Of a stretch of 64,000 nt of DNA, positions 38,100-46,017 are shown one piece after another. Where the stretch lies: contig CAWACX010000002.1 of assembly GCA_963780755.1 (NCBI GenBank), positions 558,001 to 622,000 of the forward strand. The letters are read 5' to 3'. This stretch comes from JALYNX01 sp963780755. GTDB taxonomy: Bacteria > Actinomycetota > Acidimicrobiia > Spongiisociales > ZC4RG35. The notes beneath the pieces were generated by a model, which searched no databases, was not told where the DNA came from, and saw nothing but the letters and a program-made list of their open reading frames with translations. Within the stretch, counting starts at the first letter, position 1. Each line of letters opens with the position of its first letter. The position numbers and the translations under genes are program-made.

Positions 38100-39690
38100 A
38101 TGGTTCAACTGATGAGACGACGCAAGTCCGGCGAGACGGTGGAGACGTCGCCGGCTTCCCCGGTCGAGTCGAACATCCGACTCATCGAGGCGGTACCTAT
38201 CCCTGCGGGCGACCCACTCGAGACCGTTCTCCTCTCACACGGGGGCCCTCTCGAGCTGTCCTCTGTCGACCTGGAGTCGGAGACCCTCGATCTGATCAAA
38301 GAGCAAGGCGTCGAGCTGGTCGTCCCACTCATCGGCCAGGGCGAGCTCCTCGGGGCGCTCTATCTCGGCCCCCGGCTCTCGGACCAGCCCTACTCGACCG
38401 ACGACCGCCGGCTGCTCGGGAGCCTGGCCTCTCAGGTGGCTCCGGCGATGAAGGTGGCCCAGTTGGTGCGGGAGCAGCAGGCCGAGGCCAAGGAACGAGA
38501 GCGGATCCAGCAGGAGATGCAGGTGGCGGCGCTGATCCAGCAGACACTGCTCCCCCGCGACCTGCCCTCCATATCCGGCTGGGGGATCGACGCCTTCTAT
38601 CGCCCGGCGCGGGCCGTCGGCGGCGACTTCTACGACTTCATCCATCTCGAGGACGGCCGTCTCGGTGTGGTGATCGGGGACGTGACCGACAAAGGGGTGC
38701 CGGCGGCGCTGGTGATGGCCACCTGTCGCTCGATGTTGCGCTCCGCAGCGCACAACCATCACGATCCTGGCGCCGTCCTCGCCGAAGTGAACGATGCCCT
38801 GGTCTCCGAGATCCCGCCTGCGATGTTCGTCACTTGCCTGTATGCGATCGTCGACACCCACAGCGGAGACGTGGTGTTCGCCAACGCCGGGCACAACTTG
38901 CCCTATGTCCGCGACGATTCGGGAGTCATCGAGCTCCGCGCCACGGGCATGCCCCTCGGCCTGATGCCCGGCATGTCCTATGACGAGCACAAGCACCGGC
39001 TCGCGGCCGGGGACGTAATGGTCTTGACCAGCGACGGGATCACCGAGGCCCACAACCCGGATGGGCGAGATGTACGGCTTCCCCCGGCTCATGGGAAGAG
39101 TCGCCGTCAAGCCCCACGATGGGGACGTCGTCTCGGCTCTGGTCGGCGACCTGGAGAAGTTCACCGGCTCCGAGGCCGAGCAGGAAGACGACATAACGCT
39201 GGTCGTGGTCAAGCGCACCGCCTACGCCGAGGACAGCGCCGGTGCATTCGATGATGCGTCAACGACCCAGCTCGACAGTTTCAGCCTTGCCAGCGAGGAG
39301 GGAAATGAGCGGGCTGCGATCGATCGGGTTGCGGCAGCGGTAGAGTGACCTCGGTCTGGAGATGGCGCAACTCGAGCGCCTTAAGACCGCGGTTGGCGAG
39401 ACCGTGATGAACGCCATCGAGCACGGCAACGAGAACCGGCCCGAGTTGACGGTGGACGTTGCGGTCATGGCTACCGATCACGCGGTCAAGGTGCGGGTCA
39501 CCGATCACGGTGGCGGGAAGCCGATCCCCGAGATGGTGACCCCGGACCTCGACGCCAAGCTCGCGGGAGAGCAGACACCACGCGGCTGGGGCTCTTTCTG
39601 ATCGGCCAGATGGTCGACGACGTTCGCACCGAAAGCGTTGACGGCACGCACACCGTGGAGCTCGTCATGAACAGAAAGGGTCAGGGCTGA
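38100..39690 (+). CDS. GAF - SpoIIE phosphatase - RsbW-like ATPase fusion (three apparent frameshifts)
   Basis: When merged, about 525 residues. N-terminal 30-115: GAF-like domain (LVVPLIGQGELLGALYLGP, STDDRRLLGSLASQVAPAM). 120-140: coiled linker ERERIQQEMQVAALIQQTLL. 150-365: SpoIIE/PP2C phosphatase with AVGGDFYDF, VIGDVTDKGVPAALVMA, FANAGHNLPY and TSDGITEAHNPDG. The frame then shifts near 39064 (EMYGFPRLMG to DDITLVVVKR). A HATPase anti-sigma-kinase-like domain begins (LDSFSLASEEGNERAAIDRV), shifts near 39347 into GLEMAQLERLKTAVGETVMN and AIEHGNENRP, and near 39592 into LFLIGQMVDDVRTES, ending at 39690. Phosphatase and kinase of a partner switch thus seem to be in one chain. At least the 39592 shift is at a short G run, so errors are possible. 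Confidence 0.78.
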
Positions 39691-39718
39691 TGCCAGAAGA
39701 TGCCTTCGAGTCAAGGTC

Positions 39719-40033
39719 GTGGAGCGCGATGACGGGGCACATGTGATCGAGCTGACGGGGACGGTGAACCGGGCGGCCAAGGAGGCGATGGAGGCCGCCT
39801 ATGAGGGAACCCGATCGGGCAGGGTGCTGCTCGACTTCTCCAATGTCGACTACATCAACTCCACCGGCATTGCCGTGATCGTCGGCTTGCTGGCGATGGC
39901 CCGTGCCGAGGGCCGCGATGTGGGCGCCTTCGGGCTCACCGACCACTATCGGGAAGTCTTTCAGATAACGCGTCTCGCCGACTTCATGACCATTTACGAC
40001 GACAAGTCCGCTGCGGTGTCAGCGGGAGTTTGA
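39719..40033 (+). CDS. STAS-domain anti-sigma factor antagonist 1
   Basis: 104 residues from GTG 39719. RsbV/SpoIIAA-like STAS fold: GAHVIELTGTVNRAAKEAM, VLLDFSNVDYINSTGIAVIV (the Ser/Thr after YIN is the usual phosphorylation site) and the C-terminal FGLTDHYREVFQITRLADFM. An ATG at 39690, overlapping the previous stop, would give a fuller N-terminus (MPEDAFE) but lies in another frame, so one base may be missing near 39715. It probably binds the RsbW-like domain encoded just upstream and is dephosphorylated by the SpoIIE domain. Confidence 0.85.
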   Translation: MERDDGAHVIELTGTVNRAAKEAMEAAYEGTRSGRVLLDFSNVDYINSTGIAVIVGLLAMARAEGRDVGAFGLTDHYREVFQITRLADFMTIYDDKSAAVSAGV

Positions 40034-40045
40034 GGAGAGGAAACC

Positions 40046-40399
40046 GTGCCAACGACGAACTTGACCATGACAGTTCGAGATGTGAGTGATGGAGTCCGGG
40101 TGATCGACATCGAAGGTGAGATCACCTCCTTCTCGGAGCCGGAGATCACGGCTGCCCATGAGAAGGCCGCGGCCGGGGGAGTGGAGGCGGTCATCCTCAA
40201 CTTCGAGGGTCTGCAGTACATGAACAGTGGCGGGATCGGGATCCTGGTCACCACCTTGATCCGGGCCCAGCGATCGGGGCACCGGCTGCTCGCCTTCGGC
40301 CTCACCGAGCATTACCGCCAGATCTTCGCGCTGACCCGACTCGACGAGGCGATCGAGCTCTTCGATGACGAGGCGGCGGCGGTGGCGACCACCGTCTGA
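40046..40399 (+). CDS. STAS-domain anti-sigma factor antagonist 2
   Basis: 117 residues, GTG start after gaggagagg. STAS features: GVRVIDIEGEITSFSEPEIT, AVILNFEGLQYMNSGGIGIL with the likely phospho-Ser in MNSGG, and FGLTEHYRQIFALTRLDEAI. It is a paralogue of the STAS protein 12 bases upstream and shares its unusual C-terminal FGLT-x-HYR-x-x-F motif. Two antagonists with one switch kinase could give graded or two-input control. No sigma factor gene is in the window. Confidence 0.92.
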   Translation: MPTTNLTMTVRDVSDGVRVIDIEGEITSFSEPEITAAHEKAAAGGVEAVILNFEGLQYMNSGGIGILVTTLIRAQRSGHRLLAFGLTEHYRQIFALTRLDEAIELFDDEAAAVATTV

Positions 40400-40405
40400 A
40401 CAGTT

Positions 40406-41805
40406 TCAGTCGTTGAGGGCGGCGCGGGCCGCATAGAACCCGCACATCCCATGGACCCCAGCTCCCGGGGGAGTGGCCGAGGAGCACAAGTACAAGCGGT
40501 CCCCGATCCGGTAGGGCCCGGTGGACCCGAACTGGAACACCTTGCGGGGCCCGAACCCACCACCGGCGATGTCTCCTCCGATGTAATTCGGATTGTGGGC
40601 CTCGAGGCCGGCCGCATTCATGATGTGCCGGCCGATCACCAGGTCCTTGAATCCGGGAGCGAAGCGCTCGAGTCTGTGACTCGATCGACCCCGGTCATGT
40701 CGACGTCTGAGCCATTCGGGACGTGGGTGTAGGCCCAGGCGGTGTGCTTGCCTTCGGGGGCCCGGGCTCGGGTCGAAGACCGACTGCTGTGCGACGAGGA
40801 CGAATGGGCGCTCGGGGTGACCGCCTCTGTGCACCGTGTCCTCGGCAGCGATCACTTCCTCCCAGGTGCCGCCGACGTGCACCGTCCCGGCGCGAGGGCT
40901 GGTGTCATCGAGCCAGGGGATTGGCCCGTCGAGGGCCCAGTCGATCTTGAAGACCGCGGGACCGCTCTTCCACGCCGCGGAACTTGCGCCGATGGCGCAT
41001 GTCGACCCTGGTCCCCGCGAGCCGAACGGCCGAACGAGGCATGACGTCGAGGAGGACGACCCCGGATCCGGGGAGCTCATCGAGCGAGGAGACCTCATGG
41101 TCGGTCTCGATGCTGCCGCCCCCGTCGATGACCACCTGGGCCAGGGCTTCTGCGACCCGCTGCGAGCCGCCTGCGACCAGCGGCCAGCCGTAGGCATGGG
41201 CAGTAACGCCGAAGAGGAGAGCCACGCCACCGGTCAAGGGCGACCCGAACGGGGCGATGGCGTGAGCGGCTAGGCCGGCGAGGACGCCTCGCGCCTCCTG
41301 GGTGGAGAATCCCGAAGCCAGGGTGGAAGCGGGGAATGCCCCTCGGGTGGCAAGCCGGATGAAACTCGAAGGGTTCTTGGGGATCGGCGACATCGGGCCC
41401 AGGAAGTCCTCGACGACGTCGTCCGCCCTGGTCGATCAGGGGCTCCATGATCTTCAGATAGCGGCCTTCATCGACTCCAAAGCCGGCCGCGGTGTCCTTC
41501 ACATCGCGCCAGAGTGTCCCTGCGCGCCCGTCACCGAGGGGGTGGGAGAGGGGAAGGTCGGGTTGTATCCACTCGACGTCGAGCCCTAGATCGGTGAAGA
41601 ATGGCGAGGCCACCCCAAGGGGATGGATGGCGGAGCACACGTCATGAAGGAAGCCGGGCAGGGTCAGTGGCTCGGTCCGGGTCCCCCCGCCGATGGTCGG
41701 CCCTTGCTCCAGCACCAAGGCCCGCCGTCCGGCGCGGGTCATCTCGGCGGCCGCGGCCAGCCCATTGGGCCCGGCACCCACCACGACAACGTCGTATTCC
41801 GGCAT
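40406..41805 (-). pseudogene. FAD-dependent phytoene-desaturase-like oxidoreductase, broken by about four frameshifts
   Basis: Starts at ATG 41805 with a clear FAD site (EYDVVVVGAGPNGLAAAAEM, TIGGGTRTEPLTLPGFLHDV). The protein then continues in pieces: frame 1 to about 41430, frame 2 (DDVVEDFLGPMSPIPKNPSS to about 40978), frame 3 (SGPAVFKIDWALDGPIPWLD), a short frame from about 40757 (EGKHTAWAYTHVPNGSDVDM), and frame 3 again from about 40677 (ERFAPGFKDLVIGRHIMNAA to FYAARAALND). The C-terminal GGDIAGGGFGPRKVFQF and YLCSSATPPGAGVHGMCG are typical of CrtI-like / carotenoid-type NAD(P)/FAD oxidoreductases. Whole length fits one intact gene of about 465 residues. It is either a decayed gene or a poorly determined consensus. 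Confidence 0.75.
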
Positions 41806-41828
41806 CAGGATGGATTGTGGCGCGGCCC

Positions 41829-41881
41829 CGTTACGAAATGGTGACCGGTCATCCGAAGGCCGGTTCGGGGTTCTCGTAACG
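41829..41881. promoter_or_regulatory. Divergent intergenic region with inverted cgttacga / tcgtaacg pair
   Basis: An exact 8-base inverted pair (41829-41836 and 41874-41881) lies in the 108-base gap between the oxidoreductase and the gene at 41914. The 7-base core is shared with the SARP/array gap at 32222-32292. A common regulator site is possible. Confidence 0.35.
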
Positions 41882-41913
41882 GTGGCGGAACGCAAGCATG
41901 GTCTGCTTCGGGC

Positions 41914-42621
41914 ATGGCGAAAGGACCAGGATTGACCGAACCAACCAACGCAGAGAATTGGGCGAAGCCGGTAGACGCATTTCACGTCGGCGATGTCGCG
42001 GAAGGTGCGCACAAGGGAAACGTCGAGGGCCGGCGCCCGACCGGGCCGCTCCAGGGGTTCGGCCAGCTGTGGCAGAAGTGGTACGAGGTGAAGGTGCCCG
42101 GGCCGACGCCCGAGGAGCTGATCGCCACCTGGAAGGCCAATTTCGGGGAGTTCTGGTACCCCACCAACAAGTTCTATGCGCCTGCCGGCGGGATCAGCCC
42201 CGGTGAAGTCGCAGTGATCGGAGGGGGCAAAGGCCCGACCAAGGTCACCTCCGGGGTCCGTGTCATCTATGCGGATGACCGTTCCTGGTCGTACATGACC
42301 CCCGAGGGCCATCCCTGGGCGGCGATCATCACTTTCAGCGCCTACGAGGATGACGAGGACCTGACGCGGGCCCGGATCCACCTTCTGGTGCGTGCCAACG
42401 ACCCCCTCTACGAGGCGAGCTTCAAGGCTTACACCTCCCGTCTCGAGGACAAGATGTGGAAGTACACACTGGTTCAGGTGGCCATGCACTTCGAGGTCGC
42501 CGACCCCGAGGTGACTATGGAGACCACCCTGGTCGACAAGCGCCGACAGTGGGACCAGATGGGGAACATCTGGAAGAACTCGGCGATCAGGACCCTGCTG
42601 AGGCAAGACCGAAAGGTTTAG
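41914..42621 (+). CDS. Conserved protein of unknown function
   Basis: 235 residues, cytoplasmic, no membrane segment or signal. Distinct stretches include RPTGPLQGFGQLWQKWYEVK, FGEFWYPTNKFYAPAGGISP, GVRVIYADDRSWSYMTPEGH, AAIITFSAYEDDEDLTRARI and YTLVQVAMHFEVADPEVTME. The alternation of strands with a long helix near 150-180 could be an SRPBCC-like ligand-binding fold, but I do not recognise a named family. It is divergent from the broken oxidoreductase and may share its regulation. Confidence 0.65.
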   Translation: MAKGPGLTEPTNAENWAKPVDAFHVGDVAEGAHKGNVEGRRPTGPLQGFGQLWQKWYEVKVPGPTPEELIATWKANFGEFWYPTNKFYAPAGGISPGEVAVIGGGKGPTKVTSGVRVIYADDRSWSYMTPEGHPWAAIITFSAYEDDEDLTRARIHLLVRANDPLYEASFKAYTSRLEDKMWKYTLVQVAMHFEVADPEVTMETTLVDKRRQWDQMGNIWKNSAIRTLLRQDRKV

Positions 42622-42704
42622 ACCTCGGCGACGACGGCCAAGATGATCCAGCCGGCGATGCGCACCCGCCGCGAGATCCCCTCCTCTTTGTGCAGGATCG
42701 GGCG

Positions 42705-43880
42705 ATGAGACGATCCGCTCCATGGGCGGTGTGGATGGTGTTGGGCCTGGTCCTGGTCGAGGTCGTCGTCGCCGGCTTTCTGGCGACTCGTGGTTCAGGC
42801 TCCGCTGCCACCGCCTCGGCCACGGTGCTGTTCGTCTTGGCGACCGTGACCGTTGGCACCCTCATCGGCGTCCGCCGTCCGGGAAATCGCATCGGCTGGT
42901 TGTTGCTGTTCGCCGCCTTTTCCTTCGCCACGGGGTCCTTGATCGTCACCTACATCGAGGTCGCGCTTCTGGTGCGACCCGGGTCCCTTCCGGTTGGCCC
43001 GGCTCTGGTGATATTCGGAGACTTGATGTTCGGACTGGGTTTCGGACTGTCGGGGACCTTTCTCTTGCTCCTCTTTCCGACGGGCGGGTTGCCGTCACCT
43101 CGGTGGAAAGTGGTGGGTTGGATGGCGGCCATCGGCATTGCCTCGATGTCGATCGGCGTGGCGTTCGGCCTCTCGGCGTTCGAAGGTCTGCCGATCCGGA
43201 ATCCGATCGCCCTCGATAGCTCCCACCGTGTGCTTCTGGCCCTGGAGGGAGGTGGCTTCTACCTGCTTGTTGTGGCGATCCTGGCATCGGTGGCCTCGCT
43301 GGTGGTCCGATATCGCCGTGCAGTCGGGGAGGAGAGGCAGCAACTCAAATGGGTGGCGCTAGGCGTCGTCCTGCTCGGGTTGGGGGTGTTCGGGTCCGCC
43401 ATGTGGGAGTTGGTCAACGGGCCGGCCGAGCTCAGCGACGACACCGAGAACCTCATCATCGCCGTGTCTCTGACGATGGTCCCGATCTCCATCGGATTCG
43501 CGATCCTGCGCTACCGCCTGTATGACATCGACCGGATCATTTCTCGAACCCTTTCCTATGGTGTGCTCACGGTCCTGTTGGCGGGGGCATACGTCGGATT
43601 GGTATTCGTGCTTCGCGAGCTCCTTCCGTTCCAAGGGAGCCTTCCGGTGGCGATCTCGACCCTGGGTGTGGCGGCAGCGTTCAACCCACTCCGCCGGAAG
43701 GTGCAGTCTTTCGTTGACCAGAGGTTCAACCGATCCCGGTACGACGCTGCCCGCGTCATCGACGGGTTCTCGGGGCGCCTGCGCACGGAGGTCGATCTTG
43801 ATCAACTGGGCCACGATCTTCTCGGGGTGGCGGCTGAGAGCATGCAACCGGCGTCGATTGCGCTCTGGCTCCGCGAGTGA
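42705..43880 (+). CDS. Sixth paralogue of the array membrane proteins
   Basis: 391 residues from ATG 42705; upstream frame is a shadow. Same architecture as the genes at 32317-38088: helices with LLLFPTGGLPSPRWKVVGWM, GEERQQLKWVALGVVLLGLG, LRYRLYDIDRIISRTLSYGV, NPLRRKVQSFVDQRFNRSRY and the tail EVDLDQLGHDLLGVAAESMQ. It is more diverged (YDID rather than YEID), closer to the region found ahead of the kinase core in actinobacterial histidine kinases. No kinase domain follows; the frame ends in LWLRE. Confidence 0.85.
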   Translation: MRRSAPWAVWMVLGLVLVEVVVAGFLATRGSGSAATASATVLFVLATVTVGTLIGVRRPGNRIGWLLLFAAFSFATGSLIVTYIEVALLVRPGSLPVGPALVIFGDLMFGLGFGLSGTFLLLLFPTGGLPSPRWKVVGWMAAIGIASMSIGVAFGLSAFEGLPIRNPIALDSSHRVLLALEGGGFYLLVVAILASVASLVVRYRRAVGEERQQLKWVALGVVLLGLGVFGSAMWELVNGPAELSDDTENLIIAVSLTMVPISIGFAILRYRLYDIDRIISRTLSYGVLTVLLAGAYVGLVFVLRELLPFQGSLPVAISTLGVAAAFNPLRRKVQSFVDQRFNRSRYDAARVIDGFSGRLRTEVDLDQLGHDLLGVAAESMQPASIALWLRE

Positions 43881-43935
43881 GGTGAGACACAAAATCGGTG
43901 ATCGGTATCCCCACCACTGCTAGAACCAAGCAGCG

Positions 43936-44280
43936 GTGACCGGTGTCAACGAGCCCGACCTCTACAGCCGACTCAGGCGAGATCTGGGCAAAGCGTTGAA
44001 GAGCCGCGACCGCGTTGCGGTGTCTGCCCTGAGGGTCGCGATCGCCGCTATCGAGAACGCCGGTGCAGTCGAACCCGGCCCGGCGATGCCCGAGGACCTG
44101 GCCCCGGCCGATGTTCCACGCCGCCATGTCACCGAGGACGAGATGGTCATGCTGGTCGCCGGGGAGGTCGCCGAGCTCAGTGCAGCCGTGGAGAGTTACG
44201 AGGGGCTGGGCCAGATGGAAGCCGCCGAGGACGCCCAGGCCCGGCTCGCCGTTCTGGAGCGTTACTTGCAGCCGGACTGA
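43936..44280 (+). CDS. GatB/YqeY-domain protein
   Basis: 114 residues, GTG start. YqeY/GatB C-terminal-like helical domain: RLRRDLGKALKSRDRVAVSA, LRVAIAAIENA at the start, VTEDEMVMLVAGEVAELSAA and AAEDAQARLAVLERYLQPD at the end. Stand-alone YqeY proteins are usually about 150 residues and may act on aminoacyl-tRNA; this one is shorter and lacks the last helical bundle. Function unproven. Confidence 0.8.
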   Translation: MTGVNEPDLYSRLRRDLGKALKSRDRVAVSALRVAIAAIENAGAVEPGPAMPEDLAPADVPRRHVTEDEMVMLVAGEVAELSAAVESYEGLGQMEAAEDAQARLAVLERYLQPD

Positions 44281-44285
44281 CTAGG

Positions 44286-45072
44286 TCAGACGCAGGAGCC
44301 TTCGCCATCTACGCCGCGGGCACAGATCGTCGTCGACTCCACCATGTCGAGGGTGAACGCGTTCCCGGTCCGTCGGCCGACGACATGGAACCGCGCTCCC
44401 CGCACCGAGTCGTCCTCCAGCCCGAGCAGGTCCACGGTGATCTCACCGGGATCACCCTCGGTTCGGGGCGGAACTGACCACGACATCCGCCTGGTCGTAA
44501 CCAGAGGCTTCGGCGACCATCATCCCCAGCTCGACCATGTCGGCGGCGGTCAACCCGTCGACGAACTCGGGCGTCACGTCGGTGGTCTTCCCCAGGTACC
44601 CGGTGTAGCGGAGGTTGACCCAGCCCTCGGTGCCCTCGTAGTCGACCGCGATCCAGAAGGAGCGGGGCAACTCGCGGGTCTCACCCAAGGCAGTGAGGTC
44701 CTCGAAGAGGGGCGGGATCCTCTCGAGGATCTCCTGGTCGGCGCCGGGAGCGGCCCTCAGGTTGAGCACGTCGTCATAGGCGACTCCCACTACTGCCAGC
44801 GTGTCGCCAGCACTCGGTCCGAACTCGACCGGCTCGCCCGGCAAACCGCGCGACCCTCCACTGGTGATGGTGGTCGACGACTGGGTGACCGTGGTGGCAG
44901 GCTCGGCAGTCGTCGTCGTAGTCGGGGCTGTCGTTGTAGTGACGGGCTCGATGGTCGTCGTCGTGGAGGTGGGCGAGGAGGTGGTCGATGAGTCGGCACC
45001 GGCTTCGGCGCCGCAGGCCGCCAGCAACACCAGCATCAATCCGATTGCAAACCACCTCGTGGTTGCTCTCAA
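44286..45072 (-). CDS. Secreted lipoprotein with Thr-rich linker and SH3-like domain (one frameshift)
   Basis: TTG start at 45072, fixed by a strong Shine-Dalgarno aaggaggt on the minus strand (45081-45088) eight bases away. Signal and lipobox (LMLVLLAAC), a Ser/Thr-Pro linker of about 45 residues, then an SH3b-like domain: AVVGVAYDDVLNLRAAPGAD, FWIAVDYEGTEGWVNLRYTG. The first frame ends at 44452 after VVVSSAPNRG. Another frame from about 44467 continues (VPPRTEGDPGEITVDLLGLE to GVDGEGSCV) to 44286, so one extra base is likely. It is membrane-anchored and outside the cell; SH3b domains often bind peptidoglycan. Confidence 0.75.
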
Positions 45073-45128
45073 TTCACCACACCTCCTTGGTGAGATAGCA
45101 ACGAATCAACGCGAGCCGTTGGTTCCGA

Positions 45129-45938
45129 TCAGCTGCCCGTGAAATTGGGAGGCCGCTTCTCGGCGAAGGCGGCGAGCGCCTCCATCAGGTCGTTCGACAT
45201 CAGTTGCGCGGAATTCCATTGCGCCACGAAGTCGAGTGCCTCGGCGACGGTGCGTCCCTGATTGGCGGCCAGCACAGTCTTGATCCCGCGCAACACCAGC
45301 GGAGAGTTCTCCGCCATCTGCGCTGCCAGGCCCATCGCCGCCGAGTCCGTGGACTCGGAGTCGGGGTGCACGGAGTTCACCAGCCCGATGTCGAGGGCCC
45401 GCCCGGCGTCGATCTCTGCGCCGGTCAGGGCGAGCTCGGCGGTGTGCCCGGCACCCACGATCGCCGGGAGCCGCTGCAGGGTGCCGACATCGGCCACGAT
45501 CGCGATCTGTGTCTCCCGGATCGAGAACACCGAGTCTGCAGCAGCGAGCCGCACGTCGCATGCGGTGATCAGGCCCATCCCTGCGCCAAAACAATGCCCG
45601 TGGACCGAGGCGATGACCGGCTTTGGCGACTCGGCGAGGCAAGTGGAGGTCCATTGCAGGCGTTGGATCTCCTCGAACAGGCGCTGGTTGGACTCCGCCG
45701 GGGAACGGCCTGAGCCCTGAAAGGAGGCAAGCATGCCGAGGTCGATGCCGGCGGTGAACGACGGCCCACGGCCCGCCAGCACCACGACGCGCACCGACTC
45801 GTCGGCGTTCAGCTCCCCGACTGCCACCGGGAGGTCGTCCCACATGTCCCGGGACATGGCATTCAGCTTCTCAGGCCGGTTGAGCCAGACCGTCGCGATG
45901 TGCCCGTCCCGCTCCACCTCGAGGTGCTCGTATCCCAC
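45129..45938 (-). CDS. Crotonase-family enzyme, dienoyl-CoA isomerase-like
   Basis: 269 residues. Crotonase fold: VVLAGRGPSFTAGIDLGMLA (first oxyanion region), HGHCFGAGMGLITACDVRLA (second). The three acidic residues known from delta(3,5)-delta(2,4)-dienoyl-CoA isomerase (ECH1) appear in order: Asp in ACDVR, Glu in IRETQIAI and Asp in VADVGTLQRLP. This fits an isomerase acting on odd-position double bonds in fatty-acid beta-oxidation better than a plain hydratase. No other beta-oxidation gene is adjacent. Confidence 0.9.
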   Translation of the reverse strand: MGYEHLEVERDGHIATVWLNRPEKLNAMSRDMWDDLPVAVGELNADESVRVVVLAGRGPSFTAGIDLGMLASFQGSGRSPAESNQRLFEEIQRLQWTSTCLAESPKPVIASVHGHCFGAGMGLITACDVRLAAADSVFSIRETQIAIVADVGTLQRLPAIVGAGHTAELALTGAEIDAGRALDIGLVNSVHPDSESTDSAAMGLAAQMAENSPLVLRGIKTVLAANQGRTVAEALDFVAQWNSAQLMSNDLMEALAAFAEKRPPNFTGS

Positions 45939-45958
45939 GGCAGGGGAGGTTACGCCCT

Positions 45959-46011
45959 CCGAAATTTGGACGGGGAAGGGTCAAATCGTGACCTGAACGT
46001 CCAAATTTCGG
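45959..46011. repeat. Dispersed palindromic element, copy 2 (14-bp stem)
   Basis: A perfect 14-bp inverted repeat (45959-45972 with 45998-46011) with a 25-base loop. The right arm 45998-46010 (cgtccaaatttcg) is identical to 9274-9286, and the inner tcaaat and ggg motifs are also shared. It lies between two minus-strand genes (ABC permease stop and crotonase start), the same kind of place as copy 1. Confidence 0.75.
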
Positions 46012-46017
46012 CGCTGG

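Noticed and set aside
41806..42723. Upstream extension of the oxidoreductase frame on the minus strand
   Set aside because: Antisense to the gene at 41914; the FAD-binding N-terminus starts at ATG 41805.
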